From: Promerops cafer | Lineage: Eukaryota > Chordata > Aves > Passeriformes > Nectariniidae | NCBI GenBank assembly: GCA_013398275.1 | Contig: VZSE01014922.1 | Span: forward strand, 6,338,963-6,402,962 | Direction of reading: 5' to 3' | DNA length: 64,000 nucleotides | Part shown: positions 27,546-41,300 of the stretch, piece after piece | Numbering within the stretch: the stretch's first letter is position 1 | How the letters are laid out: each line of letters opens with the position of its first letter | Notes under the pieces: model-generated | The model's input: the letters and a program-made list of their open reading frames with translations, nothing else | What the model was told of the DNA's origin: nothing | Databases searched by the model: none | Translations under genes and position numbers: made by a program

Positions 27546-28329
27546 TTGCTGTCACTAGTACACCAAGTGCCGGGCTGAACTGCCACTGAAATACCAGCTG
27601 TTGCTGGGCATTTCTGCTCTGCTGTTGTCTGTCAGGGCTGCAGTGAGGTGATTCACTGTGCCATCCCACCCTGGACCATGCTCAGCCTCCCCCCTCAGTG
27701 ACACCCACCTTCATGGCTCACCTGTGCAATGCCTGGGTTTTGCTGTTACTATTTATGTTACTCTGTCGTTACTCTCTGCAACTGGGACAGTGGCTTTATT
27801 GAGATATATTCCAGGCAATATTTTGAACATAAATATTTATGGGTAGAATTTTCAAATATTATCTAGGAGCACAAATCCTGCTGAATGTCAGTGTGATTCA
27901 TATTCCTGCAAGAACATTGGGAAATGCAGCACCACACGTTAATAATGACAAAAAATTGTCTGTTGCCGTGGTTCGAGAATATGGCAGACTAATAGGAGTT
28001 CCCTGTAGAAACACCTTAACCTCAGCTAGGGCTGAATTCAGGGCTATATTTAGCTGGGAATAAAGTAGATTTTTGAATTCTAAGTTCTGAAGTTGCAAAG
28101 TGGCATTTAGAAAAGAAAGTATTATCTGTAGCTTTTATTCAGTATAAAACCCTACTGCTTTAGAGAGTTTTTTTTTCCAAAGCTTTTTTTTTTAGTGCAA
28201 GATACTACAACTTTTTTAAGCCTTTAAGCCCTCTTTTCAAATGATCTCATGATTGTTATTCCCAAAGTAAGAAACATTTGCAAATAAAAAAAGTATGAGT
28301 GACAGTTGCTCACAATGTCTGCATCCACA

Positions 28330-28370
28330 ACCAAAGAAAGAAAGAAACAGAAACAAAGAAAAGAAAGTAT
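28330..28370 (+). repeat. AAAG-rich simple repeat
   Basis: Imperfect AAAG/AAAC units (AAAGAAAGAAAGAAAC then AGAAACAAAGAAAAGAAAG) make a purine-rich tract of about 40 bp. It is a degenerate microsatellite. Confidence 0.75.
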
Positions 28371-30731
28371 TTTTTCTGACTCACTGTTTAAATGATAAAA
28401 TGTCCATTAATAGGCTCATATTATAGAATTAGAATTCTAACCTTTTCAAAGGGTTTCCATCATTGCAGATCTTGCAGCTGGTCCAATTACAGTATGGCAT
28501 AAACATTTGCTGTAGAGTTTGATTTAATTATAGGAAGACCTTCTGTAAGGTCAGTGCTGTGGTACAGAACTTATGTTCAGGCATTTACTTTAATTACAGT
28601 TTTGGTTTTGATGCTGGGCCTGACTGTTCTTCATATGTTTTGTGGACGCTCTCCTGTGCTGTACTAGTGTTAGATCACTCACTGCTTAGAAATACTGAGT
28701 CTGGGATCCAGTGTTATCTCTGGGACAGCTCCATGCTCACATTTTTGGTGTGTTTTTGTTTCCCCAGTGGGTGATACCTCCTGTATCTGGTCATAAAATG
28801 GGCTGGAGGTGGGGGCAGCACATTGTACAGGTTTCACGTGTGTAGTAAGACTCAGCTAGATGTCATATTCCAGCTGCTCCTCCCTCCTGCACTGAGACTG
28901 TCCCCAGTGCAGAGGCTTGGTGGATCTGAGTCACTGGCAGAGTCTCATGTGATGGGGCCATGATTCTGGACAGAAGCCATAGCACTGTACTGTTCATACA
29001 TGAGGTAAGGATATGTCAGGAGTGAGCTCTGGGGATCTTGATGCCTGGTGAGTGAGATTTTGGCAGGGCTGTGCTTTGATTCTTCCCCCCTGTCCTGCAA
29101 AACTACCCACTCCCCTGCTTATATTGATTTTGATAAGCCCCTTCTAGGTCCTAATGAACACTTTCTGTCACATTGACTCCACAGCACTACCTACAAGATT
29201 TTACCTCTTTTCAGTTGTCTTTCTCTTTGTAGGGGCTTCCCATGACAGCACTTGTTATTTGGCCCAATCCAGAATAATTCTTTCCAAAAAGCATTAGAAA
29301 TGCACCAAAAATGCAGGAAATGGAATACAAATTATGTTACACAAGCTCAATTTTTTTTCTCTTTTCTTTCCCCTATAATTACAAAATTTGATCGTGTCAG
29401 GAGCAGAAAAGTCAGGATTGCTGATGTGTAAATATAGCACAGGTGTTCCAGAGACAAATGAAGGAGAGCAGGGAGGGGAAAGGGATTCAGAGGACATGAA
29501 TGCTGCTAAGGGGAGGGAAGAGACATGCTGGAGTACATTTTCTTTGAGTCATGTCTCCTCAATCCTGTGCACTGGCAGTGCTAATGGGGAATACAAACAT
29601 CTCCCTTAACATCTCAGCTATTCTCCCCATCTCTGGCAGAAAAACCCTGTGGAAGCCATATCATCCTACTATGATCAAGCACTTTCTGTACATTTAGGTG
29701 TAACAGTTACTTCTTGCCAGTTAAGGACTGTTCTCTCAAGTGTATTCCCCCCTTGTTTCTGAAAAAAATGATACCTTGTTTTAACTGTTTCAATCAATTG
29801 GCCTTCTAGCACTTTCCTCAGGAGACTATGCCAATCCTTCTGTAAAGAAAACAGAATTTCTTCTTCACTAGTCAGCAAAATGTTTCCTTCGCTAAGCTAG
29901 GGAACAGTGCGGTAGGAGTGGTCCTGTACTGGCTTGGGAAATGAAGGGGGGAAAAAGACAGGAGATATAAAAACAGCATGAAGAAAGAGATACTGATAAC
30001 TGGCTGGACATCTAAGACTCTGCTGGAACATTTAACTTTTGTTTCTTGCATCCTTTACTTTTCATAGCAGCAGGAAGGAGGAATATGTTTTTCCATTATA
30101 GAAAGAGAATTAAAAGTCTACTGGTGTTCTTTTCTAGTGCTGGAGAACTCTGAAATATGAGGGTAAAATGGGAAATGGGTTAATATCCAGGGCTGGCAGT
30201 TTTGAAGGTACCTAAAGAACTTTGTTGCTGAGCTTTCCCTAAAGCTGTGGAGGAGTGGAGTGGAAAAATACATAAGCTCTTTTTCGAAATTCTCTGTTTA
30301 AAGAGCATACTAAAGCAGAGGTCAAAAGCAGAAGACAGAAATAGTGGTACAGATATCCATGTAGTGATTAGTTCTAAGGTTGGCAGAAGTAATAACCAAT
30401 TATTTGTTCTGCAGCTTTGTTTCTGACCTGCTTGTTTATGCCAGGCCCCCACTGGGCAAACACACAGGGAAAATAAAGTCTCAAGGATCTTGCTTAAATG
30501 TTTTATTCATTGCATTAATTTTTGCCTGAGGAGCTATTTTCCCTTGGGGATGAAGGCCTTAAGATATGGTTCAAAGGAGTGTGTGTGTAACTTAGCCAAG
30601 AAACTGTCCGGGAAATTAATGAGAGCTGGACTAAACCCTTTGTACCATTTGGGCATCAGTCACTGACACTCAGATAGGTTTGCCCCATGGTAAAACCCTT
30701 TTCCTTCCTAGTGACTGAATTGTACTTTTGG

Positions 30732-30751
30732 GTTTACCCTACAGGGTAAAC
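30732..30751. repeat. Short perfect inverted repeat
   Basis: GTTTACCCT (30732-30740), a 2-base AC spacer, and AGGGTAAAC (30743-30751) are exact reverse complements over 9 bases. GTTTAC is also close to a forkhead-type recognition word (GTAAACA reads on through 30746-30752). No function can be shown. Confidence 0.8.
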
Positions 30752-33700
30752 ATACCCCACAGTGCTATTCAGTACTGCATGTGTACAACAGGCAGGAGAA
30801 AGAACCCAGCAGCTTCAAGAAATATGAAAAACTATGGCCTTTGATATAAAATGAAGCTGTGAGCAGAGTTTGGGTCATAGATGCTAGTCCAGTCCTTTGA
30901 GATTGAATACACCAGCACACAGGCTTAGTTTCAGAGCAGTGCTGTGAGTGAATTGCTGCTCAGGACTGGGAGCTGCTGCTGTTTCTATTCAGGCAGCATA
31001 GAAATCTTCAGAAATGTTAAAAAAGACCAACCAGGAAAATGGTTGTTTGAAAACAGTATCAGGTGGATTTAAACTCCCAGTAATGCTGTTGCTTCACTCT
31101 GCTTTTGCTGGCATGCCCAGAACAGCTGTGTTTGATAGCTCCCCACAGGCAGGATGGCTTTGAAAGTCAAGTAGTTGGTTTTGTAGTGTCAGCTTTTGTG
31201 GCACATCTTGAGGCTGTGGTTGCTTTGGATGGGGTTGTGAGGGTGCTTGGGAATTACAAGGATAGACAGGAGAGGGGAAGGAGGATGCAGAAGTGCTCTT
31301 GGATGTGTGGCACTGATTTGGTGGATATTTCTCATAAGAAAACTGCTGGCTAATGAAAGGTGAGTGGGGGCAGTATGGATTTGGACATTACTTGGGGATG
31401 CCTTGTGTCAAGATGATGGAGAGGGCAGGCAGGTGGGGGCCATGGTTCCATAGTCTTGCAGTTATAGGTCCTTCCTGTGTGCCTTTCCCAGGGGGTGAGA
31501 CTGTGAGTCAGGGCAGTCAGAAGAGCCCATGCTTGGCCATGACCCAAAGTGTGAGACTTTTGTCACTGCACTTGTGCTGAGGAATAGGAATGGAACTAGA
31601 GCTGGAGCTGGGCAATTGTGGGTGGCAGGAACCTCACTGTGGTCAAACATGGAGACTTCATCCCTTTTCCTTGATCTCACAGTCCAGACAGCATTGTTCA
31701 GTAGAGAACATGAGGAATTGGTGGGCTACATGCTGTAATTTGGGCCAAGGAGCAAGAGCAAGACTCGCTCTAGGCTCTACAAATACCTGAGAAAAAGCAC
31801 ACAGACTGGAAAGAGAGATGAGCCTGGAGGCTACTGTGAATAAATACACCATGTACAACCCAGCTAAGCTCTGGGCTCTGTTGCAGACACCTTCCTGTCT
31901 CCTGAGGTCTGACTGCCTGAATGGTCCAAAATCTACCTTCTCAAGACTTGCAGGGGACCAGTACAGCCATATTCTCCCATTTGAGAGTCACTGAAGCAAA
32001 GAGATCCTGAGATACAGCCTTCTTTTCCCCATCCTTGTCCTTTCATTCTCCATGTACTTGTTCCCTGCCCTAAAAGACAAAAGAAGGGAACCAGCACCAC
32101 CTCTTTGATTCTTGCCTCTTTATGTGCTTGAGAGCCAGACCTCTGGCTTAAATGTTCAGGGCTAAGACTCTGCGTGTTCTGGAGGAAAATCCTAAAGGAT
32201 TTCTAGGCTGGCTGCTCTTGCATGAGCTGAGAGGACTCCTGCAGTCTCTGTCTATGCTAGCATTGCTGATGTGGACCCAAAGCCAAGCTGGGAAGAAATC
32301 TAAGAGAGGGAAATAGGACTTTTTTATTTGGATTGCATTTTGCAGGGAAGTCCAGAAAGCCTGAATGCTGTTTTCAAACAGAAAGAGGCTAAAGGCTTCT
32401 GACAAAGGAAGGATGAAAATCTGCATGAAGCAAGAAAGCAGGACAGTCTCTCAGGCTCCTCTCTGTAGGTGTAAGCTACAGGGGTGGAGATGGGAAGAGG
32501 GAGAATGACAAAGAAGGACCCTGGAAGTATTTGAACCCATTTCTTGCCCTCTCCTTGGCACAAAGTGAGACATGGAGCTTTCAGAGACTGCCTCCACCAC
32601 CCTCCCTGCTTCTCTTATGTACAGGGATCCAGGGGCCTGGTCAGAGTTGTGTAAGACAGGTTTCACGTCCATGTAGTATTTGAGGCAGAGAAGGGAGATG
32701 GTGGGTAAACCCTCCCCTTTTCTCCATCAGGTGCTGGAATGTGGGTGATGCTGGAACCTTTCTGCCCCTTTGTCCCAAAGAAAGGCTGCTCTTGTGTGGG
32801 CACAACTGATGGCAGCAGGATTGTCAGGTACCTACAGGGCTTCTAGCCTGACATGAGGGGGGCAGTGATGTAGCCTTAGACTGATCTTCTCTGCCTGGAT
32901 TCCTCATGTGGGGCATTCTTCAGTGGGCCACTTCTCTTTCCCCACTGCAACCAAACTGACTGTTGGCTAAAGAAGCTTTTAGTTGAAGGACAAAAATATT
33001 CTTCCCTAAATGGTAAGGTCACCTGGTCCCTTCTCACACCTTTTTACAAAGCCAGTGCCACAAAACCTCCAATCTGTTCATCAGAAAACAAAACCTGAAG
33101 ACCTTCATATTCCTTTTTTTTAATGTGACACTTCCAAGTATTCTGATGTCACTTTACCCTTGTACTAGGCAGAATATGTTGCCACCTACTACAGAAATGA
33201 TGGGCTCCTGTTTTTTCTCTGAAGAACTGTCTCTATAATCTCTTTGTCTGGATAAATGTGAGGGCACAGGATGAGCTTTCCCTTTCGTATTGCTAGATCT
33301 CTGCTCTGTACCTCTCTCCTGTTAAAGTGCCACAGGTGTTGAGATCTCTTAAGAGCCACCTCATGGTACATGGAGACAAGACAAGTGGACACGACCAGCT
33401 CAGATCTGCTTGGCTCTGAGAACCTGAACGAGCCTAGTGTGCAATGACCTGGAAGGCTGCCAGACCAAATCCTGTCATGGGGCTAGTCTTAGAATATCCT
33501 TTGCCACTAATACTTGCCTTTTTGCTTGTCTTGTTTGTCCCCTAATTCTTGATGGTCTCACCCTTTGCATGGGTATTTGGGAACACCCACTGAGTCTTAT
33601 CAATTGAAGCATTTTCTAATCCAGTGCAAGTTTCCCATGGTATCCTGGTGAGTCAGACTTCTTTCAGGATAGAGCTGTGCTTCCAAAATGTCACTAATTG

Positions 33701-34948
33701 TTCCATCCAGTGGGACAGAACTTCCCTCTGGATATCACGCTTCAGTGTTTTACAGCAGTGTATCACTCTGCAGTGAACACACATGGGCTGAGTCACAGTA
33801 TTAAAAATGTCTGGTTTTTGTGATCAGGCAGACCAAGATCAGGCCACCTTCAGAACCAGAGACGTGACAAAGCATAGGGCCCAGTGTTTATTTTCTGTAG
33901 TGATTGGCTCCATTCTCTTTGCATTCCAGACAAATAGCATTCCTGCTGTTTTCTGATTCAAGGCAATATATCCCTTAGCGTGTGGCATGCCAAAATTAAC
34001 CCCTGGGCAACAAAGCAACAGGAAACAAAGGGGTTGTTAAACAAAAAATCTATTTATGCAGGATCAGACATCCAGACATGGCAAAATAAGTTCCTGTATA
34101 TACCAGTGACTATGTAATCCTACTTTGAAGCTACAACAAAGAACATATAAACATGAATGCATTTTTGGGTTCCAAAAAGTTGATCTGTTTTTGAGACAAA
34201 TGATTTTGCAACCAGGACAACAGCAGTAGATGTTCATCAGAGGAAAGTCAGTGTAATTCCCTTCAAAAGTTCTGATTCTGTCTGTATCCACTGTGAATCT
34301 AGCTCACAACTCTTTCAACTTTAAGCACTTTCTCAATTTGAAGAAAGTGATTCTTTAAGACAAAGCCTGACTTTCTTAATTTTCTTTATGTTGGAAATTA
34401 TATGGGAAGCTTTAGTATATTTTGAAGTTGCCTCATATATGGACTTTTAAGCTCCAAGCTGAAGGGAGATTATTTTCATGGTTTTCCCCTGTATGAATCT
34501 TGGCACAGCATCAGTGAGCAGTAGGACCTGTAGAATCAGCTCTCCTTCCCTTCTGCATTGCCTCAAGCTGAAAAGTCCTGGTTTGTTACATTTTATACAC
34601 TAATCACTAAGACCTTGAAGCCTAGCTGCTAAACACACTCTTAAAAGAGTTTCTCTCTCCCCTTGTTTTTTATTTTCCTGTGCCTTGTTCTGCTCATGAG
34701 GTCTGCTTTTTAAAATCCAACTACTGTTTTAGGTTGAAGAAATTTCCATTTTTCCAGGGAAAGAATACATCTTTCTGAATCAGCCTGTTGGCACGAAATT
34801 TCTCCTGCCCTTTGGACTAGTCTGGGTGTCCTTGGAATATTCAGAGCTCCTTAAGGATTACATGGGTTTAATCGTAAGTGTGAAAAAGGAACCTTTTCAT
34901 TACAGTTTCTCTCTTGCCTACTTTTTATTGAGCACAGAGTCTGTGGGG

Positions 34949-35371
34949 TGTGGTGGTTTCAGCTGGGGTAGATTTAATACGCTTCACAGTGGCACAGGTG
35001 ACCCAAACTGACCAAAGGAATATTCCAAACCATATGACATCAGCCTCAGTTTATAAAATGGAAGGAAGAAGGAAGAAGGGGTGGCCATTTGGAGTGATGG
35101 TGTTTGTTTTCCCAAGTCCCCGTCATGTGTGATGGAGCCCTGCTCTCCTGGAGATGGCTGAACACCTGGCGGCCCATGGAAAATAGTGAATTAATTCCTT
35201 GTTTTGCGTAGCTTGTGTGCACAGCTTTTGCTTTCCCTAGTAAACTGTCTTTATCTCAACCCATGAGTTTTCAAGCTTTTACCCTTTCAATTCTCTCCCT
35301 GATCTCACTGGTGGGGGAGTAAGCAAGTGGCTGCCTGGGGCTTGGTTGCTGGCTGGGGTTAAACCACAATA
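34949..35371 (+). mobile_element. Solo LTR of an endogenous retrovirus, U3-deleted
   Basis: The element starts TGTGGTGGTTTCAGCTGGGG and ends GGCTGGGGTTAAACCACAATA, matching the terminal layout of a common avian LTR family (probably class III, ERVL-like; family from recall). Inside are CATATGACATCA, a TATA box TATAAAA at 35052-35058, the words GATGGAGCCCTGC and CTGGAGATGGCTGAACACC, and a variant polyadenylation signal AGTAAA at 35239-35244 followed by CTGTCTTTATCTCAACCC. Compared with my memory of the family, most of U3 between the first 40 bases and the ACCCAAACTGACC block is missing. The ends are mutated (TG...TA). Flanks are G-rich on both sides (TGGGG left, GGGGG right), so a short target-site duplication is possible but uninformative. 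No coding region accompanies it. Confidence 0.85.
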
Positions 35372-38300
35372 GGGGGGAAAAGGGAAAAAGCCTGTTCAAG
35401 CCTGTCCTGCATGTCAGTATTGTCCCCTCTCTACTCTCACTAATTGAACTTGAAACGTGTGGTGAGAAAAGGCTGAAGATACTAGATTAGGGAGTCACAC
35501 TTCAATGAGCTGCCTTGATCTGAGAGGGGGTGAAAAGGCAGAGGATCTTGTGTTGAGAGATGATGAACCTGATATGGAAGTATCATTTTAGTGTTTTGCA
35601 GGTCACACCACAGAAAAATCAAAAAATGAATTGAACAAATGGATGGGTTTTCTTCATTGTGAAAGAACCTCTAAGCAGGAGTTTCCAAGAGGTACATTGA
35701 GGGCCCCAGGGAAATGCTCAGTAAGTTAAATATTGACAGCTCTATTCATTATTTGGCTTTGACTGCGTAGTGCTTAGTGATGCACAAAGTTAGGACCTGC
35801 TGTGTTTGGTGCTGTATAGAGCAAGGAAAATTTAAAATTACCCTTGTAAAGACCTTGGAATAATAACATATAAGGAGCAAATGTGCCCACAGTTTTTCAG
35901 GCAAGGAGCTTTGCTGTGAGGGAATAAATGAGATCCAAGAATGGCTTTAACTCATTAAAAAGAGTCGATGGGGTAGGACAATGGGGTGAATGGTGAGATT
36001 TCATTGCAAAAGCCAGGAGATGGAGTGGGACACAGCTTTTGAAAGCTGTAAAAACTCAGCAGGGTTCAGTCTCTACTGCTAATTTGACACTTGTGGGAAG
36101 CAGCTTCTGGCTCTAGAAGTTAAGCATCTTCTCCTGTTCCAGAGGTGGGGGGATTATTTTGAAGGTGGAGACTGGAGGGAGATGTACAGATAACACTGCA
36201 CGTAGTGGCATATCTGTAATTTATGAGCTTTTCACACTGGAGGAAGCAGTTGTTCAGTGATGTTTGCTGGGATTTTCAACACTTGGGGCTGCTGCAGAGC
36301 TTGAAGCAGCTTGTGAAAGATAATTGCACAGTGTGAAGGGAAGAAAGAACTTCTGAGCAGGTGGAGAGACCAAAGTACACATCTCCTGCACAATGGGAAG
36401 CAAAGATACTTTACCAGAAAAGAAAGGTGACGTATGGGAAATCTTTGTAGTTAGCTTTTGAAAATGGGAAGAGGAAGACTATGACCAAGGAGAGAAGTCA
36501 AGCTGTGACAAGGCCTCTGAATGTGCCATAGCAAGAAAAGGCTATAAAGATGAAAAGACAATAGTCACTAACAATATTAGAGAAACCAGGGTGCTGAGAA
36601 CTCAAAAGCATAGATCTCTTCACAGACATTTTGACATAAAGAGGAGCAATGGGTATCTTTGGAAAGTAACAGGTTGCTGGAAGAAAGAAGTTGCAATACA
36701 TAATCTCTGAATGTGGAAGAACCATTGCTCAGAGGGATGTGAACTGGAAAGGCAGATAATTTGACTTTCACAGCTGGTGGTGCTATGTCCATGGTCTAAG
36801 TCTGGAGATTCAGAACACAGGCTGTCTGTGGCTTGAGGGAATTATAAAAGGGTGACATTTGAAGCAGTTAGTGACTGGTACATGATCTCTCAGCCTCCTT
36901 ACTGTGATTAACGAGAAGTTAATATATTCACAGATCTGTTTTTGAGAAGTTGTTATAGTTTCTTCCAGTGTAAATATTTTTGTTCCCTTATTATCTCTGT
37001 GGGCTTTGCCTAGCCACTTACCTTTGTTTTGCTCTCTTAGGCTTCAGGACTGTTGAATGCTTCATGTTCTGTCACCAGCTGATTTTGCTGCTAAGCAGAT
37101 CCCAGAATTGAAAGCCATAACCCTGTTTGGGAAGGGTCAGGAGTGGTGAGTCAGATACAGTATGTGCATTTTAAGGCTATGGAAGTATGTGACAAAATTT
37201 CCTGACTAAGTTACATCAGAAGAAGCCAAAGTGTGAGGCTAGAAAGTGGCATTTCTCCCATGCCAAGAGAACTAACGAGTCGCAGGTGGTCACAGCAGGA
37301 ACATGAGAAGAGCATGATTATGATGGGTTGTGGTGATAGCTTATGTGCACTTGCACATTTCATCTGCACGCTTTTCCCAGCAGTTCTTAAAGTATTTACA
37401 CAGCTTGCTCGTTTTTTTTTGGGTAGAGTACAAATTGGGAATTACCAGAGAGCAAAGTCCATTTTGATTGCTTGACTGGGCTTTACCTTCTTACTGTTCC
37501 TCCTGTTCTTTTGCTTTTGGCTTGGTCTAATACCCCTAAGGGGATGCTGGCCTTGCTGCAGCCACATAGAGATATACAGAAGCATGAAATGGAGGACAGA
37601 AATTTTGTCTTGAATGCAAATATATCTTCAAGGGCTGAATAGAGCAGAAGCCTCAAAATACTTGTTCTGCCAAGGAAAGTGCAACTACATGCTCAGAATC
37701 CTTGTACAAAGTATCCTGTTTGTTTACATGGAATGAGAAGCAACTTCTATCTTGTAATCTTGCTCCTAATACTGACCAAATTTTGCTTTAAAATGTCGTT
37801 TGGTGTTACTGGGTGGGGGAAGGAGGAAATTGCTACTGTCACTCCTATTAACTTTGTGCTTCTGAAGAGACTGCATCTCCAGACTGCTGTGAAGGTGGAA
37901 GTGTGTGAAATTCCAGAGAAACCTGAGGGGAGAGAGAGTTGGACCACAGATCCCAGTTTGGAGGGCAAGTTCCTCATCCAGATGTGAACAGATGGGAGGA
38001 GGGAGAAGGCTTTATGTGCAGCACTAGCATTCTGCATTGGCTGGCACTTGCCAATGCCCTGGACCCAAGCAGTTGATTGTCAGTGCCTCAATGGAAGAGT
38101 TTCCTCAGATCTGGCAGGGCTACTCAGCTGAGGAGCATCACTTCAGCATCTGGAAATGCTGTTTGTTTGTGTAACTCGGATTCCAACACATCACCAAGAC
38201 CAATAAATAAACAAACCCCTTTGGATCCAGCTCAGGTCTCAGCATCATATTTCTAGAACACAAAGTGCAGCCAGGGCCATGGCATTTAACACTGATTTTA

Positions 38301-41300
38301 ACTGGGTTTTATATCCACTAGCTGTGCACAATCTGAGGTGATTTTTCCCAGAAGCTGTGTCTCTGCAGCACATGGCTTGGAGAGCCTCTTGGCTGCTGTG
38401 TGCAGCTGCTACAGGCAAGGAGTGATTTTTTGGGCTGCTTTGCACCATGGCCTACCCAGCTGAGCGTGGGGTTGTGCCGTGGAGAGGCTCTAACCTCTCA
38501 AACACAACCCCAGGACCAAGTGATGAAGCCTTGCAAAACTGAACCAATGTGGGGAAATTACTAAATTCCTTAAATTATTTTAAAATACCAAACAGATTTC
38601 CTACTAGGCAGGATTATCCAGCCCACCCCTTGACCAAAAATTACAAAATGACATTCTACAGGTTTGAATTAAAACAGCACCTTAGTCAGGGTACCAAAAG
38701 ACATCCAACTTGAGCTCTGCAAAATTAACTAAGATTTGAAGCATTCACAGTTTTCACTACTTGGGTTTGTGGCTGATCTGTGCTTCTGAAAGTGAGGCCA
38801 GAGCAAGCTAAAAAATAAAAGCAACCAAACCTTCAGCAACTTTTAAAGAATCTTCATGTTAATCTCTTTACACTCAATTTCTTCAAAAGCTTATGAGATT
38901 AGAATCCTGAAGAAGTGTTGTGATAATTCACAGGGGCAGTGTTCTGAGATCCTTACCTGGGCAACACTAGAGAAACAGCCACTTGTGTAATTTTTCTGGA
39001 AGAGAGAGAGGAAAATTGCAGTGTAACTGTGCCTGGACAAGGGTGGGAAATAATCATTCAGTGTGTAGTGATTGAGCCGTCTGCAAGAGACAGTGTAAAA
39101 ATGCTTATTAGCAGCACATTTCAAAAGACCTCTCATCTGAATTACTTTGCAATATAAAGAACTCGATAAGTTGGTAAAGAAATAGAGAATATTCTGCACA
39201 GGCTTTTCTAATTAAGCCTAACTAAGTTTTAACTGAGCAAGGAGCTCCATCTGCTTCAACAACGAGATTTATGATACAATAGCTTGGCATCCTCTGAGTG
39301 CCTCAGAACAGTCAAAAGCAGTAGCATATGTAAATACTTCCTAATTATGCACAGCAATGGGAATTCACAGATGTGTAACACCACCATCTACTGAAGACCT
39401 GCTACCTGTAAATCCTCCTTGAAACAGTCTTGTATTACAATGGATTCTGGCAGTTTTTTGGATGGATTGTTAAGATCCCACTATCTAAAATGAGTTTCAG
39501 GCTCGGGTGGGCTTGAGTTTGCTTTTATAGGAGGATGTATTGCAGACAATGGCATGAAGTACTGAGCTGCACTGCAGGATAGGGCTGCTGCCCTCTTACA
39601 GCAAAAACAATGTTTGCTCTGTAGGGAAGGGAATAGGAATTCACATAGATGCATAGTGCTGTGCTTAGACAAAGAAGCCAGTTCAATGGGCCCATTTCTT
39701 TCTCCTGTAATAGGATGAAATGCCAATGAATTTTGCACTCAGTTGGCTTTCAGATATTCTGGACATAATTAGGGGTGACTTCAGAAGTAGGGTTAATATC
39801 AGTGAGTCTTGGCAGCCAGTCCAACCTGCAGTGAATAGAAAATATATAGTAAGTATTTAAGTAAAACAACAGTGTTCAAGGAGATCCTACATCTGGGTCA
39901 TTTGTGTTTGGTGGATTCTCTGAATTTATCCCTATTTGAACTTGATTATAAACCACTATATCCTGTGGAGGTGAGTTGTGTAATTTAATTATTGCTTTGT
40001 GTGTGTTTCTCAGGGGTAGGCAACTTCCTTTCACTTATTCTCATCTTATTGCCTGGTAACTTAATTAGTTGATTCTAAATTTTGTATAGTAAGAAACGGT
40101 AGTCATTCCTTGTTTATCCCCCTCACACCTACTGTGACAGTACAGATGTGTATACTACTTTCTTTCTGGCTGATCTTTTTCTTAAGCTGAGGAATCTGAG
40201 TGGAATTGATTTTTGCATGGAGATACATACTGAGAGTAAATCAGATTCGGTGGCTGCTGAGTGGAAACCATCAGGCCATTAACTTCATCTGGCCCCTCAA
40301 AATGGGGAGAAAATTCAGTGGTGTCAACTACTGCTACCCGATGTGGAACTCAGGTTATTTCAAAACATGTTGTGTTTTTACAGCTTTTTAATTAGGGCAG
40401 CTTGCATTTCCAGGAATTAATAAGCCCATTGGCATACCAGTGCAGTGCCCTGACTCTCAGCAATAAATTGCAAATAATTGCTGGCCCAGCCTCGCATAGG
40501 GGCTGAACCAGACTGTCTCCAAAATGTCCACTAGTAATACGAACTATTACAATATAAGTAAGAAGGTCTATGCAGTCCTAATATGTCATTCCCTGAGGTT
40601 ACTAAATTGCTCCCATTGGCTTCAGAGGATTCATTACAGTGCCCACATTTTAGTGTCTTGAAAGCTACCCTTAAAAGTAAGTAAACCAAAGATAAATGTT
40701 GCATCTCAACACCAGTGTGCAAATCAATAGCATAAGAAGGAAAAGGTATATATTTTAGCTAGTGTCCTTGGTTCAGGGGTATCTACTTCTGCTTTTCAAA
40801 ATTGTTATTTTCCTGAAACAAGAAGTGATCATTTTGGTACTTTGCTGTTGGATAAACATGATCTTTGATTTACAACGTTGGCACAATAAGACCAGGTAGA
40901 AAGCAGCACCCGGATCTAAAGTCACTTCTGTGAACCAGGACAGGATAAAGTGAGGCAACCCTTTCAGTATTGCTTTGTTGTTTTTTTTTTTCTTTTCAGT
41001 TGATAGCCTCAGGTATTTCTTCCCACCTGGATTTCTTGGATATTATTAAACACAAAGAATCAAACTCTCTACGGATATCAGATTTTGTTTAAGCTGATTT
41101 GCCTGTGGCCATTTAACAGAAGACTTTCACTTGGAATTCCTCTTTTTTTCTCTGTCTTATCTACTAGAGGTGACATTCTAAAGTAGCAGTTGCTTAAGTT
41201 TGATTATGAAATGCAAAGTGTTTGATTTAGGTTAATAAATGATCAAAGATTAACTCTATCTTGAAATGTTCTGAGGAATTCAAGTGTGATTGGAAGCACC

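Larger units (their letters stand above)
27546..34948. other. Unique non-coding DNA, no gene seen
   Basis: No coding domain and no further LINE or LTR sequence recognised. Minor features are T runs at 28160-28195, an AAAG-rich patch at 28330-28370 and a 20-bp inverted repeat at 30732-30751. The part around 31.1-32.9 kb is slightly richer in GC but its open frames (at most 92 codons) show no family signature. Confidence 0.55.

Noticed and set aside
40970..41015. Strong polypyrimidine tract ending in TTTTCAG, like a splice acceptor
   Set aside because: No plausible exon follows; the next GT-type donor would leave an exon of only about a dozen bases.
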